Shown piece by piece: positions 54,748-63,748 of a stretch of 64,000 nucleotides of DNA (position 1 is its first letter; each line of letters begins with the position of its first letter). The notes under the pieces are model-generated. The model did not search any database and was not told the DNA's origin. It saw only the letters and a program-made list of their open reading frames with translations. The position numbers and the translations under genes were made by a program. This DNA comes from Alphaproteobacteria bacterium. GTDB taxonomy: Bacteria; Pseudomonadota; Alphaproteobacteria; Micropepsales; Micropepsaceae. The DNA is taken from positions 1 to 64,000 of the forward strand of contig WGNJ01000004.1 of NCBI GenBank assembly GCA_016124635.1, in the 5' to 3' direction.

Positions 54748-57378
54748 CTAGCCGCCGAGCGCCGCGATCGCTGCTTGATAGCTTGCGAGTTGCCGCTGGA
54801 CGTCGGCCGAGACCGTCGATTTGGCCGTCGTCGCCGACGCTGGCGAAGTGATCGCCTGATAGGCCGAACGGATCGCCTGTAGTGCCTGATTGAGGTTGGT
54901 CAAGGCGAGACGGGCATCGGACTGTTTGCTCAGCGATGCCGTGGTCGACAGGCCGAGGGCGAACACGTTCTTGTCCTCGTCGCTCGTGGTCGCCGGCTGT
55001 GTGCCGTCAGTGTTGTAGAGCTTGCCCGGCAAGATCCCGAGCCCTGCCAAGGCATCGAAGCTGCCGTCGCCGCGTTTCAATTCGATCACGGAGCCCGCAT
55101 TCGCCTGGATCGTCAACTTATCGCCGCTCGACCCGTAGGTGACCTTCGCAGTGCCCTTGAGCGCCAGGGCGCCGGTGATGCGCACGGCCAACGAACGCAA
55201 CGTTTCGCCGGCTTGTACCGTAATCTTGCGCACATTCAGCCCGTTGACTGAGAGATAGAAATAATCGCCGGCCCTCACCGTCGACCGCGCGGTGATTGCG
55301 CGCGAGGGATCGAACGACGTTGCTGTCGGCAAGCCGAGAACGTCGAGGACCGAGCCTCCGCTTGGATCGATCGAAATCGAGCGCGCGGCACCGGTGCCGG
55401 CGGCGCCCCCGTATTGATGCGCCCAGACTTGCTGGCCTGTGTCGTCCAGTTTCACGACATAAGCATTCGCCGCGCTGGGGGCGGTCCCACCGGTCAACGA
55501 TCCGTTGGTCGTACCCGCAACATAGATCTCGCCGTTGTTGACCACGACATTGGCGGCGCTGTCGCTACCGCTCGTACCGATGTAGGAGACGAAGTTCGCC
55601 GAGGCGCTCGTACCGGCATCGTCGATCTTCACGACGAAACCGTCGGTTCCGCCGCCGAATGCCTGTGCGACTGTCGCCTGTCCGCCGGCGGTCAAATCGT
55701 TGTTCGATGTCGTGCCGCTGACGTAGACCGAGCCGTTGTCGACGGTCAGACCGCCCACGCTGCCCGTCCCGACGCTACCCAGGTTCAGGTCCCAGATTGA
55801 CGCGCTCGTGCCGTCGTCCGGACTGTATTTGTGTACGACGGCTTCGCCGGATTCGACCGTCGCCAGAAGGACGTTTCCGTCCTGGTCGACTGTCACCGCT
55901 CGCGCACGGTCGTCGCCAGCCGTTCCGATTTGGCGGGTGTAGATGAGCGTGCCGCTCGACGACAGTTTCTGCAAATAGGCGTCGGTGCCGCCAGCGTTTG
56001 TCGCGCTCGACGTCATCACGCCTTTGGTCTGACCGGCGACGTAGAGCGAACCGTCTGCGTCGAAGGTGAGCGCGTTCGCCTGATCTTCGAGAACCGGCGC
56101 GATCTGACGCGTAAAGACCTCGTTGCCGTAGGAGTCGTATTTGGCGACAAAGCTGTCGCCGTTGCCGCCTGTCGCCGTATCGTTGAGCCGATCGGTCACC
56201 CGCCCCGCGATGGCGACATTTCCGTTCGCGTCGACGGCGACGCCAAACGCGTCGGCGGTCGTCGATGATCCGAGCAACTGGCTCCAGACCAGATGCCCGG
56301 CCGAGTCGTATTTGCGCAGGAACACATCCTTCGCGCCCTGCACGAACTCATGGTCAAGGTCGCCGGTTACGGAGCCGACGACATACGTGTTGCCTTGCGC
56401 ATCGGTCGCGGAACCACGCACATCCGCAACGCCCGTCTCCGGTTCGATCTGCTGACTGAAATTCGTCGTGACCGACGAACCGGAGTCGGTAAGCTTGACC
56501 AGCTGCCCCGTTTGCGTCGCGCCGGTACCTGAAATGCCCGCAACATAGACGGCCGGCGACGTGCTCGCCGCGGAGAAGGTGACCTTCTCGGTCGCGACGC
56601 TTTGCATCGCGATGCCATAGCTTTTCGGCGAATCGGCGGTCTTGCCGTCGAAGATGTCGCGCTTGAACCGCGTCAGCACGCCGGCGGCCTGCATCTGCTG
56701 GTTCATGTAGTCGACGATGTTGTCGACGCTGAGCGTACCGCCGATCTGAGACAAGTCGATCGTGACGTCGAACGTGCCAACGCTCTTCGCCACCTTGACC
56801 GTGAAGACCTCGTTGCCGGTCAAGCCCTGGATCGCGTTGCTCGACGCGCCTTGAACGATCGCTTTGCCGTTGTAGACCGTACCGTTGCGGGCGATCGAAA
56901 GATCGCTGTCGACCTTTTGCGCCTTCGCACCGTATAGCAGCGTCAGGCTGTCGAAGCTCTGGTCGTTCAAGAACGTCTTGATTTGGTCGAGGCCGCCTTG
57001 GAAACGCCTGTCGAGCCCGTCACGCTGCCCCGACACCGTCGCGTCCTCGGCCGCCTTCTTCGCCAGCGCCTGTAGACTCATCAGTCCCGTGTAGAGCGCG
57101 AACAGCCTTTTGCTGTCCATCGATACGCCGGCTTTGTTGAAGGCGGAGTTGTTGATGTCGACGAACGACGTCGTCTGCATCGCCTGCACGAGGCGCGCCG
57201 TATCGGTGACATTCGACTTGCTCGGGTCCCACGGCGCCAGGCCGGAATCGGGCGATCGTGTCGTCGTCGCCGTTTGCGATTTCGTCGAATTCTGCGCGAG
57301 CGACAACTGCGTCTTCGCGGCGTAATAGCCGTTCAGCACGGAGAAGTCGAAGGTGTTCGAACCGAGTATGCCGCTCAT
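54748..57378 (-). CDS. FlaEY-like flagellar protein with an inserted seven-repeat beta-propeller
   Basis: An 876-aa protein. The helical N-terminal region (1-135: FSVLNGYYAAKTQLSLAQNSTK, LFALYTGLMSLQALAKKAAEDA, LDQIKTFLNDQSFDSLTLLYG) and the C-terminal helices (SDARLALTNLNQALQAIRSAYQAI, DVQRQLASYQAAIAALGG) resemble flagellin/hook-type coiled ends. Between them, about 270-690, are seven SBBP-type repeats, each with a [DE]-x-(F/Y)-(V/L)-x-K-x-D-x-x-G core, for example DVFLRKYDSAG, DSFVAKYDSYG, DAYLQKLSSSG, DGFVVKIDDAG and NAYVVKLDDTG. The layout recalls the Caulobacter protein annotated FlaEY; this assignment is from memory and tentative. No Sec signal is present. It is probably exported by the flagellar system or acts on filament assembly. 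Confidence 0.65.
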   Translation of the reverse strand: MSGILGSNTFDFSVLNGYYAAKTQLSLAQNSTKSQTATTTRSPDSGLAPWDPSKSNVTDTARLVQAMQTTSFVDINNSAFNKAGVSMDSKRLFALYTGLMSLQALAKKAAEDATVSGQRDGLDRRFQGGLDQIKTFLNDQSFDSLTLLYGAKAQKVDSDLSIARNGTVYNGKAIVQGASSNAIQGLTGNEVFTVKVAKSVGTFDVTIDLSQIGGTLSVDNIVDYMNQQMQAAGVLTRFKRDIFDGKTADSPKSYGIAMQSVATEKVTFSAASTSPAVYVAGISGTGATQTGQLVKLTDSGSSVTTNFSQQIEPETGVADVRGSATDAQGNTYVVGSVTGDLDHEFVQGAKDVFLRKYDSAGHLVWSQLLGSSTTADAFGVAVDANGNVAIAGRVTDRLNDTATGGNGDSFVAKYDSYGNEVFTRQIAPVLEDQANALTFDADGSLYVAGQTKGVMTSSATNAGGTDAYLQKLSSSGTLIYTRQIGTAGDDRARAVTVDQDGNVLLATVESGEAVVHKYSPDDGTSASIWDLNLGSVGTGSVGGLTVDNGSVYVSGTTSNNDLTAGGQATVAQAFGGGTDGFVVKIDDAGTSASANFVSYIGTSGSDSAANVVVNNGEIYVAGTTNGSLTGGTAPSAANAYVVKLDDTGQQVWAHQYGGAAGTGAARSISIDPSGGSVLDVLGLPTATSFDPSRAITARSTVRAGDYFYLSVNGLNVRKITVQAGETLRSLAVRITGALALKGTAKVTYGSSGDKLTIQANAGSVIELKRGDGSFDALAGLGILPGKLYNTDGTQPATTSDEDKNVFALGLSTTASLSKQSDARLALTNLNQALQAIRSAYQAITSPASATTAKSTVSADVQRQLASYQAAIAALGG

Positions 57379-57442
57379 GCTCCGAAATATGCAGCGCGCG
57401 TCGTTAAGGTCGCGCTACTCGGCACGCCTCGTTAACCCGAAA

Positions 57443-58867
57443 CTAACCCTGTCTTAGCGGCAATTTCAGGGCTCGAAACGAAAGTTCGCCCGCCCGGCTG
57501 AGTGTCAACAGCACGACCCGGCGTCGCGCCTTCTTCGCGCCGGCAATCTTGGCGTTGAGATCTTGCGCGGTTTTGATGGGCTCCTGCCCGATCTCCACGA
57601 TGACGTCGCCGGGGCGAATGTCGTTCTCCGAGGCTGCTGTATTGCGATCGACCGCCACGACCAAGAGCCCGTCGGTCGCCATCGGCACGCGGTAGCGGGC
57701 ACGAATTTCTGGCGTCAAAGCCGAGAGCTTGAGGCCGAGGCTGGTCGGCTGCGGCTTCGGCGCCGGTCCCGCGGGGCGCGTCTGCGCCACGGCCGTGCGT
57801 TCGTGTTGCTCGCGGCTCGCGACCTTTACGTTGAACGAGAGTTTCTTGCCGCGGCGGAGGACGTTTACCGGCACCGTGCGCCCGATCTTCGTCTCGACCA
57901 CGTAGCGCTGTATCTGGCGATCGTCGGCCACGTCCTTGCCGTCGAACTTGACGATGATGTCGCCCCGCTTGAGGCCGCCGACGGCGGATGGGCCGCCAAC
58001 GGTCACGTCCTGTACCAGCGCTCCGTGCGCGCCATCCGCCAATAGGCCCGACGCGATGTCGTCCGTCAGGCCTTGCACGTTGACACCGATCCAACCCCGC
58101 CGCGTCTGTCCGTATTCGCGCAGCTGCGCCACCACTTTGGCGACCGTGTTCGCGGGGATGGCGAACCCGATGCCGATCGAGCCGCCCGACGGTGAGATGA
58201 TGGCAGCGTTCACGCCGATGACGCGTCCGTCCATATCGAACAGCGGCCCGCCTGAGTTTCCGCGATTGATCGCTGCGTCCGTTTGAATGAAGTCGTCGTA
58301 GATTTCCGCCGCCAGTTCGCGGTTGCGGGCGCTGATGATGCCGGCCGTCACGGATCCGCCGAGGCCGAACGGATTGCCGATCGCTAGCACCCAATCGCCG
58401 ACCTTCGCCGTGTCTGAATCGCCGAAGCTGACGGCGATCAACGGCCGCCTCGGCTTGATGCGCAGCAACGCGATGTCCGTCTTCGGATCGCGCCCGATCA
58501 CCTCCGCGGGAAGCCGCGACCCATCGGCGAGGCCTACCGTGATCTCGACCGCGTCCGTGATGACGTGATTGTTGGTGACGATGATGCCGGAGGCATCGAT
58601 GATGAAACCGGAGCCCAGCGATTGCACGCGCTGCGGCGTCTTTCCGCCGAAGGAACGCAGCACCCTTTCGAGCGGCGATCCCGGCGGCGCTGTGAAGTCG
58701 AGCGAGCCGTCGGGCGCCTTGTCGGCTGAGAGCGTCGCGATGTTGACGACCGCCGGCGACAAGCGTTCCGCAAGACCCGAGAAACTGTCGGGCGCGTTGC
58801 GCGCTTGCGCGGCGGACAACGAGAGAGCCGCGACCAACACCGCGGCGAGAAACCGGATCACGCCCAC
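57443..58867 (-). CDS. degP: periplasmic serine protease Do/DegP-like (HtrA)
   Basis: A 474-aa HtrA-family protease-chaperone. A signal peptide (about 1-22) is followed by a trypsin-like domain with H101 (TNNHVITD), D131 (PKTDIALLRI) and S205 (GNSGGPLFD), then two PDZ domains (about 255-345 and 375-470). It degrades or refolds misfolded envelope proteins. It starts with GTG at 58867; a second in-frame GTG at 58861, seven bases after AAGG, may be the true start. It follows hflK-hflC on the same strand, the common alphaproteobacterial operon. Confidence 0.94.
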   Translation of the reverse strand: MGVIRFLAAVLVAALSLSAAQARNAPDSFSGLAERLSPAVVNIATLSADKAPDGSLDFTAPPGSPLERVLRSFGGKTPQRVQSLGSGFIIDASGIIVTNNHVITDAVEITVGLADGSRLPAEVIGRDPKTDIALLRIKPRRPLIAVSFGDSDTAKVGDWVLAIGNPFGLGGSVTAGIISARNRELAAEIYDDFIQTDAAINRGNSGGPLFDMDGRVIGVNAAIISPSGGSIGIGFAIPANTVAKVVAQLREYGQTRRGWIGVNVQGLTDDIASGLLADGAHGALVQDVTVGGPSAVGGLKRGDIIVKFDGKDVADDRQIQRYVVETKIGRTVPVNVLRRGKKLSFNVKVASREQHERTAVAQTRPAGPAPKPQPTSLGLKLSALTPEIRARYRVPMATDGLLVVAVDRNTAASENDIRPGDVIVEIGQEPIKTAQDLNAKIAGAKKARRRVVLLTLSRAGELSFRALKLPLRQG

Positions 58868-58875
58868 CCCTTCAA

Positions 58876-58898
58876 GGCCGGTACCCCGCGCACCGGCC
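58876..58898 (-). other. hairpin in the hflC-degP gap
   Basis: GGCCGGT and ACCGGCC form a perfect 7-bp stem with a 9-nt loop just before the degP start. There is no U-tract, so it may affect degP translation or mRNA stability rather than terminate. Confidence 0.4.
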
Positions 58899-58947
58899 GA
58901 ACAGAATTCAGTGGCTCTAGATCAACGATTTTGTCCTTAACAAAAAG

Positions 58948-59829
58948 TTACTGGTGGCCCCCACTCTGGCCGCGTTGGAAATATTTGAAGAAAGGATTGT
59001 CCGGCGACATCACGACGGTCGTGTTCTGTCCGGTCATCGATGCCTCATACGCCTTGAGGGAGCGGTAGAACTCGAAGAACTGAGGATCCTTGCTGAAGGC
59101 CTCGGAGAGAATTCTGTTACGTTCCGCCTCGCCTTCGCCGCGCAGGATATCGGACTTCCGCGTCGCGTCCGCCTTGATGACGGTCGCCTGCTTGTCCGCG
59201 TCCGCCGTGATCTTGAGCGCGTCTTCGTCGCCTTGCGCGCGATAGCCTTCGGCCTCTTGCTGGCGCTCGGCCTGCATGCGCTTGAAAACGGCGGTCTGGT
59301 TCTCCGTCGGAAGGTCGGCGCGACGAATGCGAACGTCGACGATTTCGACGCCGAAGTCGTTGGCCCCTTCCTGCATGCCGTCGCGGATCTCCCGCATCAA
59401 TTTCTCGCGATCGGCCGACAGCAACACGCTAAAGTCCTGGCGCCCCAACACGCGGCGCAGGCTCGAGTTCATCAGCGTCGCCAAACGCTGTTGCGCGGCT
59501 TCGTCGGTGGTCGCCGATTGATAGTATCTGACCGGATCGGCGATGCGGTAGCGCGCGAACGAGTCGACGTCGATCCGCTTCTTGTCCAGCGTCGTCACGC
59601 CGACCGGATCGCTCATCTCGAGCGATAAGATGCGCTTGTCGAAATAGCGCACGGTTTGCGTGAACGGCATGATGAACATCAGCCCCGGATCCTTGACGAC
59701 GCGGACCAAGGCGCCGAACTGCAGCACGATCGCCTGCTGCGTCTGCGTGACGACGGCCATGCTCAAATATCCGATGAACGCGGCGATCACGACGACGACG
59801 GCGACCGGCGCAAGCCAAGTGGCTCTCAT
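58948..59829 (-). CDS. hflC: FtsH modulator HflC (SPFH protein)
   Basis: A 293-aa membrane-anchored SPFH/Band 7 protein. It has an N-terminal transmembrane helix (VAVVVVIAAFIGYLSMAVV), then QQAIVLQFGALVRVVKDPGLMFIMPF and FDKRILSLEMSDPVGVTTLDKKRIDVDSFARYRI. The helical C-terminus includes RMQAERQQEAEGYRAQGDEDALKITADADKQ. With HflK it cages the FtsH protease and limits its activity. GGAGG lies in the end of hflK, and the two genes overlap by 4 bp. Confidence 0.95.
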   Translation of the reverse strand: MRATWLAPVAVVVVIAAFIGYLSMAVVTQTQQAIVLQFGALVRVVKDPGLMFIMPFTQTVRYFDKRILSLEMSDPVGVTTLDKKRIDVDSFARYRIADPVRYYQSATTDEAAQQRLATLMNSSLRRVLGRQDFSVLLSADREKLMREIRDGMQEGANDFGVEIVDVRIRRADLPTENQTAVFKRMQAERQQEAEGYRAQGDEDALKITADADKQATVIKADATRKSDILRGEGEAERNRILSEAFSKDPQFFEFYRSLKAYEASMTGQNTTVVMSPDNPFFKYFQRGQSGGHQ

Positions 59830-60980
59830 TGGTTGCCTCCGTTCGGTGCGACGGTGACGTTGGGCGGCTGCGTGCCTCGAAGCTGCGGAAGATAGGGCAG
59901 CACCACCGGCGCGGCCGTATTTCCGCCTTGCAGGATGACCTTGTTGGTCGCGGCCAAGACGCGCTGCATCATCTCGAGATACATGCGCTCGCGCGTCACT
60001 TCCTTGTTGGTGCGGTATTGCTCGTACACGGATAGGAAGCGCTGCGCTTCACCCGTCGCCTCCGCGACTTGCTGCGCCTTGTAGGCCTCGGCGTCCTGAA
60101 TGATCTTGGCTGCCTCGCCGCGTGCCTTCGGCACCACCGTATTCAGGTAGCGCTTGGCTTCCTGCTGCTTGCGCTCGCGGTCGGCTTTCGCCGCGTTCAC
60201 ATCGCGCATGGCGGCGAGAACTTCGGCAGGCACGTCGACGCGTTGCACGTTCACGTTCGCGATGATCACGCCCGCCTTATAGGAATCGAGCGCCGACTGC
60301 ATGATCTTGTGGACCTTTTCCTCCAGATCGCCGCGGCCGCCCGTCTGCAGAATATCCACCTTGGCCTGACCGACCGCCTCGCGCATGGCGCTTTCGGCGA
60401 CGGCGCGGATCGTCTCTTCGACGTTGTCGACCTGGAATTCGTATTGCGCGGCATCGCGCACGCGCCAGAACACGCTGAAGTCGATGTCGATGATGTTCTC
60501 GTCGCCCGTCAGCATCAGACTTTCGTTCGGCACATTCGTCGGCGGCGCCGTCGGATCGTCAGGATCGGCTTTGAAGCCGATATTGATCTGCTGCAGCTTC
60601 ATGCTCGGCCTGAGCACGATTTCGATCGGCTGCGGCAAGCGGATATGGATGCCCGGGTCGAGGATCTCGACGAACTTGCCGAAACGCAGCACCACGCCGC
60701 GCTCTTGTTGCTGGATGAAATAAACGCCGGTCAGCAGCCAAATCACCGCCATGCCGCCGATGATCAGCGCAAGGACGATCAGCACGGGCGAATGATTCGG
60801 AAACCAGCCCTTGAGCCGCTCCCGCCCGCGCTTCATCAGTTCTTCGAGATTGGGCGGCTGCATCCCGCCGCCACCACCGCCGCCGCCGCCGCGATTACCG
60901 CCGCCAGGGCCCTGCCCCCAAGGCCCGCGACCGCCACCGCCGCCGCCTTGCTGCCAGCCGCCTTTTTCGTTCCAGGGCAT
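59826..60980 (-). CDS. hflK: FtsH modulator HflK (SPFH protein)
   Basis: About 384 aa. The Gly/Pro-rich cytoplasmic N-terminus (GGGGGRGPWGQGPGGGNRGGGG) is typical of HflK. Then come a transmembrane helix (VLIVLALIIGGMAVIWLLTGVYFI), the SPFH domain (GVVLRFGKFVEILDPGIHIRLPQPIEIVL) and helical segments (AAKADRERKQQEAKRYLNTVVPKARGEAAKIIQDAEAYKAQQVAEATGEAQRF). The ATG at 60980 follows GAGGG. First of hflK-hflC-degP. Confidence 0.95.
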   Translation of the reverse strand: MPWNEKGGWQQGGGGGGRGPWGQGPGGGNRGGGGGGGGGMQPPNLEELMKRGRERLKGWFPNHSPVLIVLALIIGGMAVIWLLTGVYFIQQQERGVVLRFGKFVEILDPGIHIRLPQPIEIVLRPSMKLQQINIGFKADPDDPTAPPTNVPNESLMLTGDENIIDIDFSVFWRVRDAAQYEFQVDNVEETIRAVAESAMREAVGQAKVDILQTGGRGDLEEKVHKIMQSALDSYKAGVIIANVNVQRVDVPAEVLAAMRDVNAAKADRERKQQEAKRYLNTVVPKARGEAAKIIQDAEAYKAQQVAEATGEAQRFLSVYEQYRTNKEVTRERMYLEMMQRVLAATNKVILQGGNTAAPVVLPYLPQLRGTQPPNVTVAPNGGNQ

Positions 60981-61204
60981 CAATCCCTCGCTGACTCGTG
61001 TCTGTATGAAGTTAAAGGCGCAAACAACTTAACGACTCGTTGCGCATGCGCTCGGCTGTCACCCGCCAGGCTTGGCCGACAGCACGTTGTGGAAGTACCG
61101 ATACGGCGCGGTTATATGTCCACGCGAGTTTCCCACGCAATGCATTGCTATGTGGACCCTCCTGGGGTCCGGTCAAGGCATGCACCTCAAAAGAGCCCCA
61201 GGAT

Positions 61205-62338
61205 ATGGCGATAGCGACCACAGAAGACGTTTTGGCGGCCCTTCGCGGCATCAATGACGGCGACAGCGACGTCGTCAGCCGCGGCCTCATTCAGGGTCTT
61301 GCTGTCAAAAACGGCCACGTCAGCTTCGCGCTGGAGGTCGATCCGCAAGAAGGACGCGCCAAGGAGCCGCTGCGTATGGCTTGCGAGCGGGCCGTCCTGG
61401 CGCTCCCGGGCGTGCGTTCGGTCACCGCGGTTCTGACAGCCCATCGCGATTCGCACACGCACAATCACCGGCCGCAGCGCGCAAGCCTCAACGCTCAAAT
61501 GCGCACGGCCGGATCACCGCAAGCCGGCCCGCGCCCGCAAGGCCCTGAGGGCGTCGGTGCCATCGTCGCCGTTGCCAGCGGCAAAGGCGGCGTCGGCAAG
61601 TCGACTGTCGCCGTCAATCTCGCGATCGCCCTCAAAGCGCTCGGCAAGCGTGTCGGCTTGCTCGATGCCGACATCTACGGCCCGTCGATCCCCCGCATGC
61701 TCGGTCTCAAGGGCAAACCTGTTTCCAAAGACGGCAAGAAGCTCGAACCGATGGAAGCTTGGGGCATCAAGGCGATTTCGATCGGCTTTCTCGTCGAGGA
61801 AGACCAGCCGATGATCTGGCGCGGACCGATGGTGATGACCGCGCTGACGCAGTTGCTCAATGATGTCGCTTGGGCGCCGCTCGACGTCCTCGTCGTCGAC
61901 ATGCCGCCGGGCACCGGCGATGCGCAACTGACATTGGCGCAGCGCGCCTCTCTCGCTGGCGCCGTGATCGTCTCGACCCCGCAAGACATCGCCCTCATCG
62001 ACGCCCGCAAGGGTCTTGCCATGTTTCAACGCACGCAGGTGCCCGTCTTCGGCATCATCGAGAACATGAGCACATTCGTCTGTCCGCACTGCGGAAAGGA
62101 GTCGCACATCTTCGGTCACGGCGGCGCGCGCGAGACTGCGGCAAAACTTGGCACCGATTTCTTGGGCGAGATTCCGCTTCACATGGCGATTAGGGAGACC
62201 TCGGACGGCGGCGCACCGATCGCGGCAACCGATCCCGGAAGCCCGCAAGCAAAGGCATTTCTTGCCGTCGCGGAAAAAGTTCTGGCCAAGCTCGAGACGG
62301 CCGATACCCGTCCCGCGCCACGCATCATCATGGAATAG
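61205..62338 (+). CDS. mrp: Mrp/ApbC/NBP35-type Fe-S cluster carrier ATPase
   Basis: 377 aa. An N-terminal MIP18/DUF59-like domain (about 1-85) precedes a deviant Walker A P-loop ATPase (VASGKGGVGKSTVAVNLAIAL, 122-142), DADIYGPSIPRMLGL, DMPPGTGDAQLTLAQ and the cluster-binding CPHC. It carries and transfers 4Fe-4S clusters. The ATG at 61205 is preceded by AGGA, and a small hairpin (GGACCC...GGGTCC, 61154-61170) sits in the leader. A frame open from 61040 is not supported upstream of this start. Confidence 0.95.
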   Translation: MAIATTEDVLAALRGINDGDSDVVSRGLIQGLAVKNGHVSFALEVDPQEGRAKEPLRMACERAVLALPGVRSVTAVLTAHRDSHTHNHRPQRASLNAQMRTAGSPQAGPRPQGPEGVGAIVAVASGKGGVGKSTVAVNLAIALKALGKRVGLLDADIYGPSIPRMLGLKGKPVSKDGKKLEPMEAWGIKAISIGFLVEEDQPMIWRGPMVMTALTQLLNDVAWAPLDVLVVDMPPGTGDAQLTLAQRASLAGAVIVSTPQDIALIDARKGLAMFQRTQVPVFGIIENMSTFVCPHCGKESHIFGHGGARETAAKLGTDFLGEIPLHMAIRETSDGGAPIAATDPGSPQAKAFLAVAEKVLAKLETADTRPAPRIIME

Positions 62339-62350
62339 GGATTCACCGCC

Positions 62351-62731
62351 CTAGAGGTCGTGCACGTGCAGCCAGGGCACGCGCTCTTCCTTGAAGGCGT
62401 GCCCCGTCGGCGCGAAATCTTCAGGCTTGTCGAAGGCGCCGACGTGGAGATGTATCTCCGTCGGCCAGCGCTCGCCTTCGTACGTCAATGTCGAGCCGCA
62501 TTCACCGCAGAAGCCGCGCTTGACGCCCGCCGACGAGGCAAACGTTCGCGGCCGCGCGCCTTTGAAGCGCACATGATCGCGCTCGTACCCCGCATACGCG
62601 GAGACGGGCGCGCCCGTGTGCTTACGGCAAGACTGACAGTGGCAATAGCCGGTCCACTTCGGCGTGCCGTGCGCTTCGAACGTCACCGCACCGCAAAGGC
62701 AGCGTCCGGTATGGATGATGTCGGACGTCAT
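62351..62731 (-). CDS. GFA-family zinc-binding protein
   Basis: 126 aa with the GFA/CENP-V zinc cysteines: GRCLCGAVTF, CHCQSCRKHTGAPVSAYAGY and FCGECGSTLTYEG. The family includes a few glutathione-dependent enzymes, but most members are uncharacterised. The ATG at 62731 overlaps the stop of the SMP-30-like gene by 4 bp, so the two are co-translated. It resembles the protein at 33043 in motif order but is not a close duplicate. Confidence 0.88.
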   Translation of the reverse strand: MTSDIIHTGRCLCGAVTFEAHGTPKWTGYCHCQSCRKHTGAPVSAYAGYERDHVRFKGARPRTFASSAGVKRGFCGECGSTLTYEGERWPTEIHLHVGAFDKPEDFAPTGHAFKEERVPWLHVHDL

Positions 62732-63645
62732 GCCGCGTAGTTTAGCTTCAATCCCGGCCGCGGCCAATCGGTTGCTACGAGTTTCCCGGTCGACGAGAGA
62801 CAGACGTAGCCGGTCTTCATGTCCTTGCCGCCGAAGCAAATATTCGTGACGAGCGGATCGGCGAACTGCGTCTGCTCGTAGGAACCATCGTCCGGATGGA
62901 TCGACGTGATGCCCCCGGCCGGGAACGAAATTGTTGCAACGCAAATGCGCCCGTTTGCTTCGACACCCAGGGAGTCGAAGAGCTGCAGCCCGGGTAGGCC
63001 GCAGACGCAGGTTCCGTGCAAGGGTCCGGTCGGCGGCGCCAGAACACCAGGTGCCGAGATATCGAACTTCATCAAGCGGCCGGCCATTGTTTGCGCGACA
63101 TAGAGCGTCTTTTCGTCGGGCGACAGGCCGCAGCCGTTCGGCATGTCGATCGGAAATACGATTTCCTTGACCATCTTCCCGTCGGGCGTCGCGTAGAAGA
63201 CCGCACCGCGATCGTGTAGCCGGCCGTATCCCTTGCCAAGATCCGTGAAATAGAAACCGCCTTGTTTGTCGAAGACGATGTCGTTCGGCCCGTTGAACTT
63301 GATGCCGTTGCAATCGCTATAGAGCCGCTCGGCCTTTCCCGTATTCAGATCGACTCGCTCGATACGCCCGCCGGAATAATCGTGCGGCTTGTCGCCCGGA
63401 AAGAGCAGACCGCCGACGTCGTGCCACTCGAAGCCGCCGTTGTTGCAGACATAGACGGCGCCATCGGGTCCCAGCGCCGCACCGTTCGGACCGCCGCCGA
63501 GCGTGGCGATCACCTCGCGCTTACCCTGCCCCCATACGCGCGTCAGCGTTCCGCCCGCAATTTCCACCAAGATCACGCTGCCGTCCGCCATCGCGATCGG
63601 ACCTTCGGGAAACTTCAAACCGGAAGCGATTTCACGAACGGTCAT
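62728..63645 (-). CDS. SMP-30/gluconolactonase/LRE family protein
   Basis: A 305-aa six-bladed beta-propeller lactonase-type protein. EGPIAMADGSVILVEIAGGTLTRVW supplies the metal-binding Glu, and NGPNDIVFDKQGGFYFTD and PNGCGLSPDEKTLYVAQT supply the Asn and Asp ligands. Members hydrolyse sugar or other lactones; the substrate here is unknown. GAGGAGGA precedes the ATG. It is followed by the overlapping GFA gene. Confidence 0.9.
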   Translation of the reverse strand: MTVREIASGLKFPEGPIAMADGSVILVEIAGGTLTRVWGQGKREVIATLGGGPNGAALGPDGAVYVCNNGGFEWHDVGGLLFPGDKPHDYSGGRIERVDLNTGKAERLYSDCNGIKFNGPNDIVFDKQGGFYFTDLGKGYGRLHDRGAVFYATPDGKMVKEIVFPIDMPNGCGLSPDEKTLYVAQTMAGRLMKFDISAPGVLAPPTGPLHGTCVCGLPGLQLFDSLGVEANGRICVATISFPAGGITSIHPDDGSYEQTQFADPLVTNICFGGKDMKTGYVCLSSTGKLVATDWPRPGLKLNYAA

Positions 63646-63748
63646 GGGTGCGTCCTCCTCAGACGGATTTTTTTAATGGCGCGAAGCTTCACACCATGTC
63701 TGGCGAGATAGCAACCGCCCCGGCAATATGTTCCCGTGTGCAGGCGAC

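Noticed and set aside
58937..58951. TTAACAAAAAGTTAC resembling a CtrA site
   Set aside because: One base off, overlaps the hflC stop, and no cell-cycle gene follows; probably chance.
60069..61214. 381-codon plus-strand frame opposite hflK
   Set aside because: Antisense shadow with poly-Ala/Pro content from the glycine-rich hflK start.
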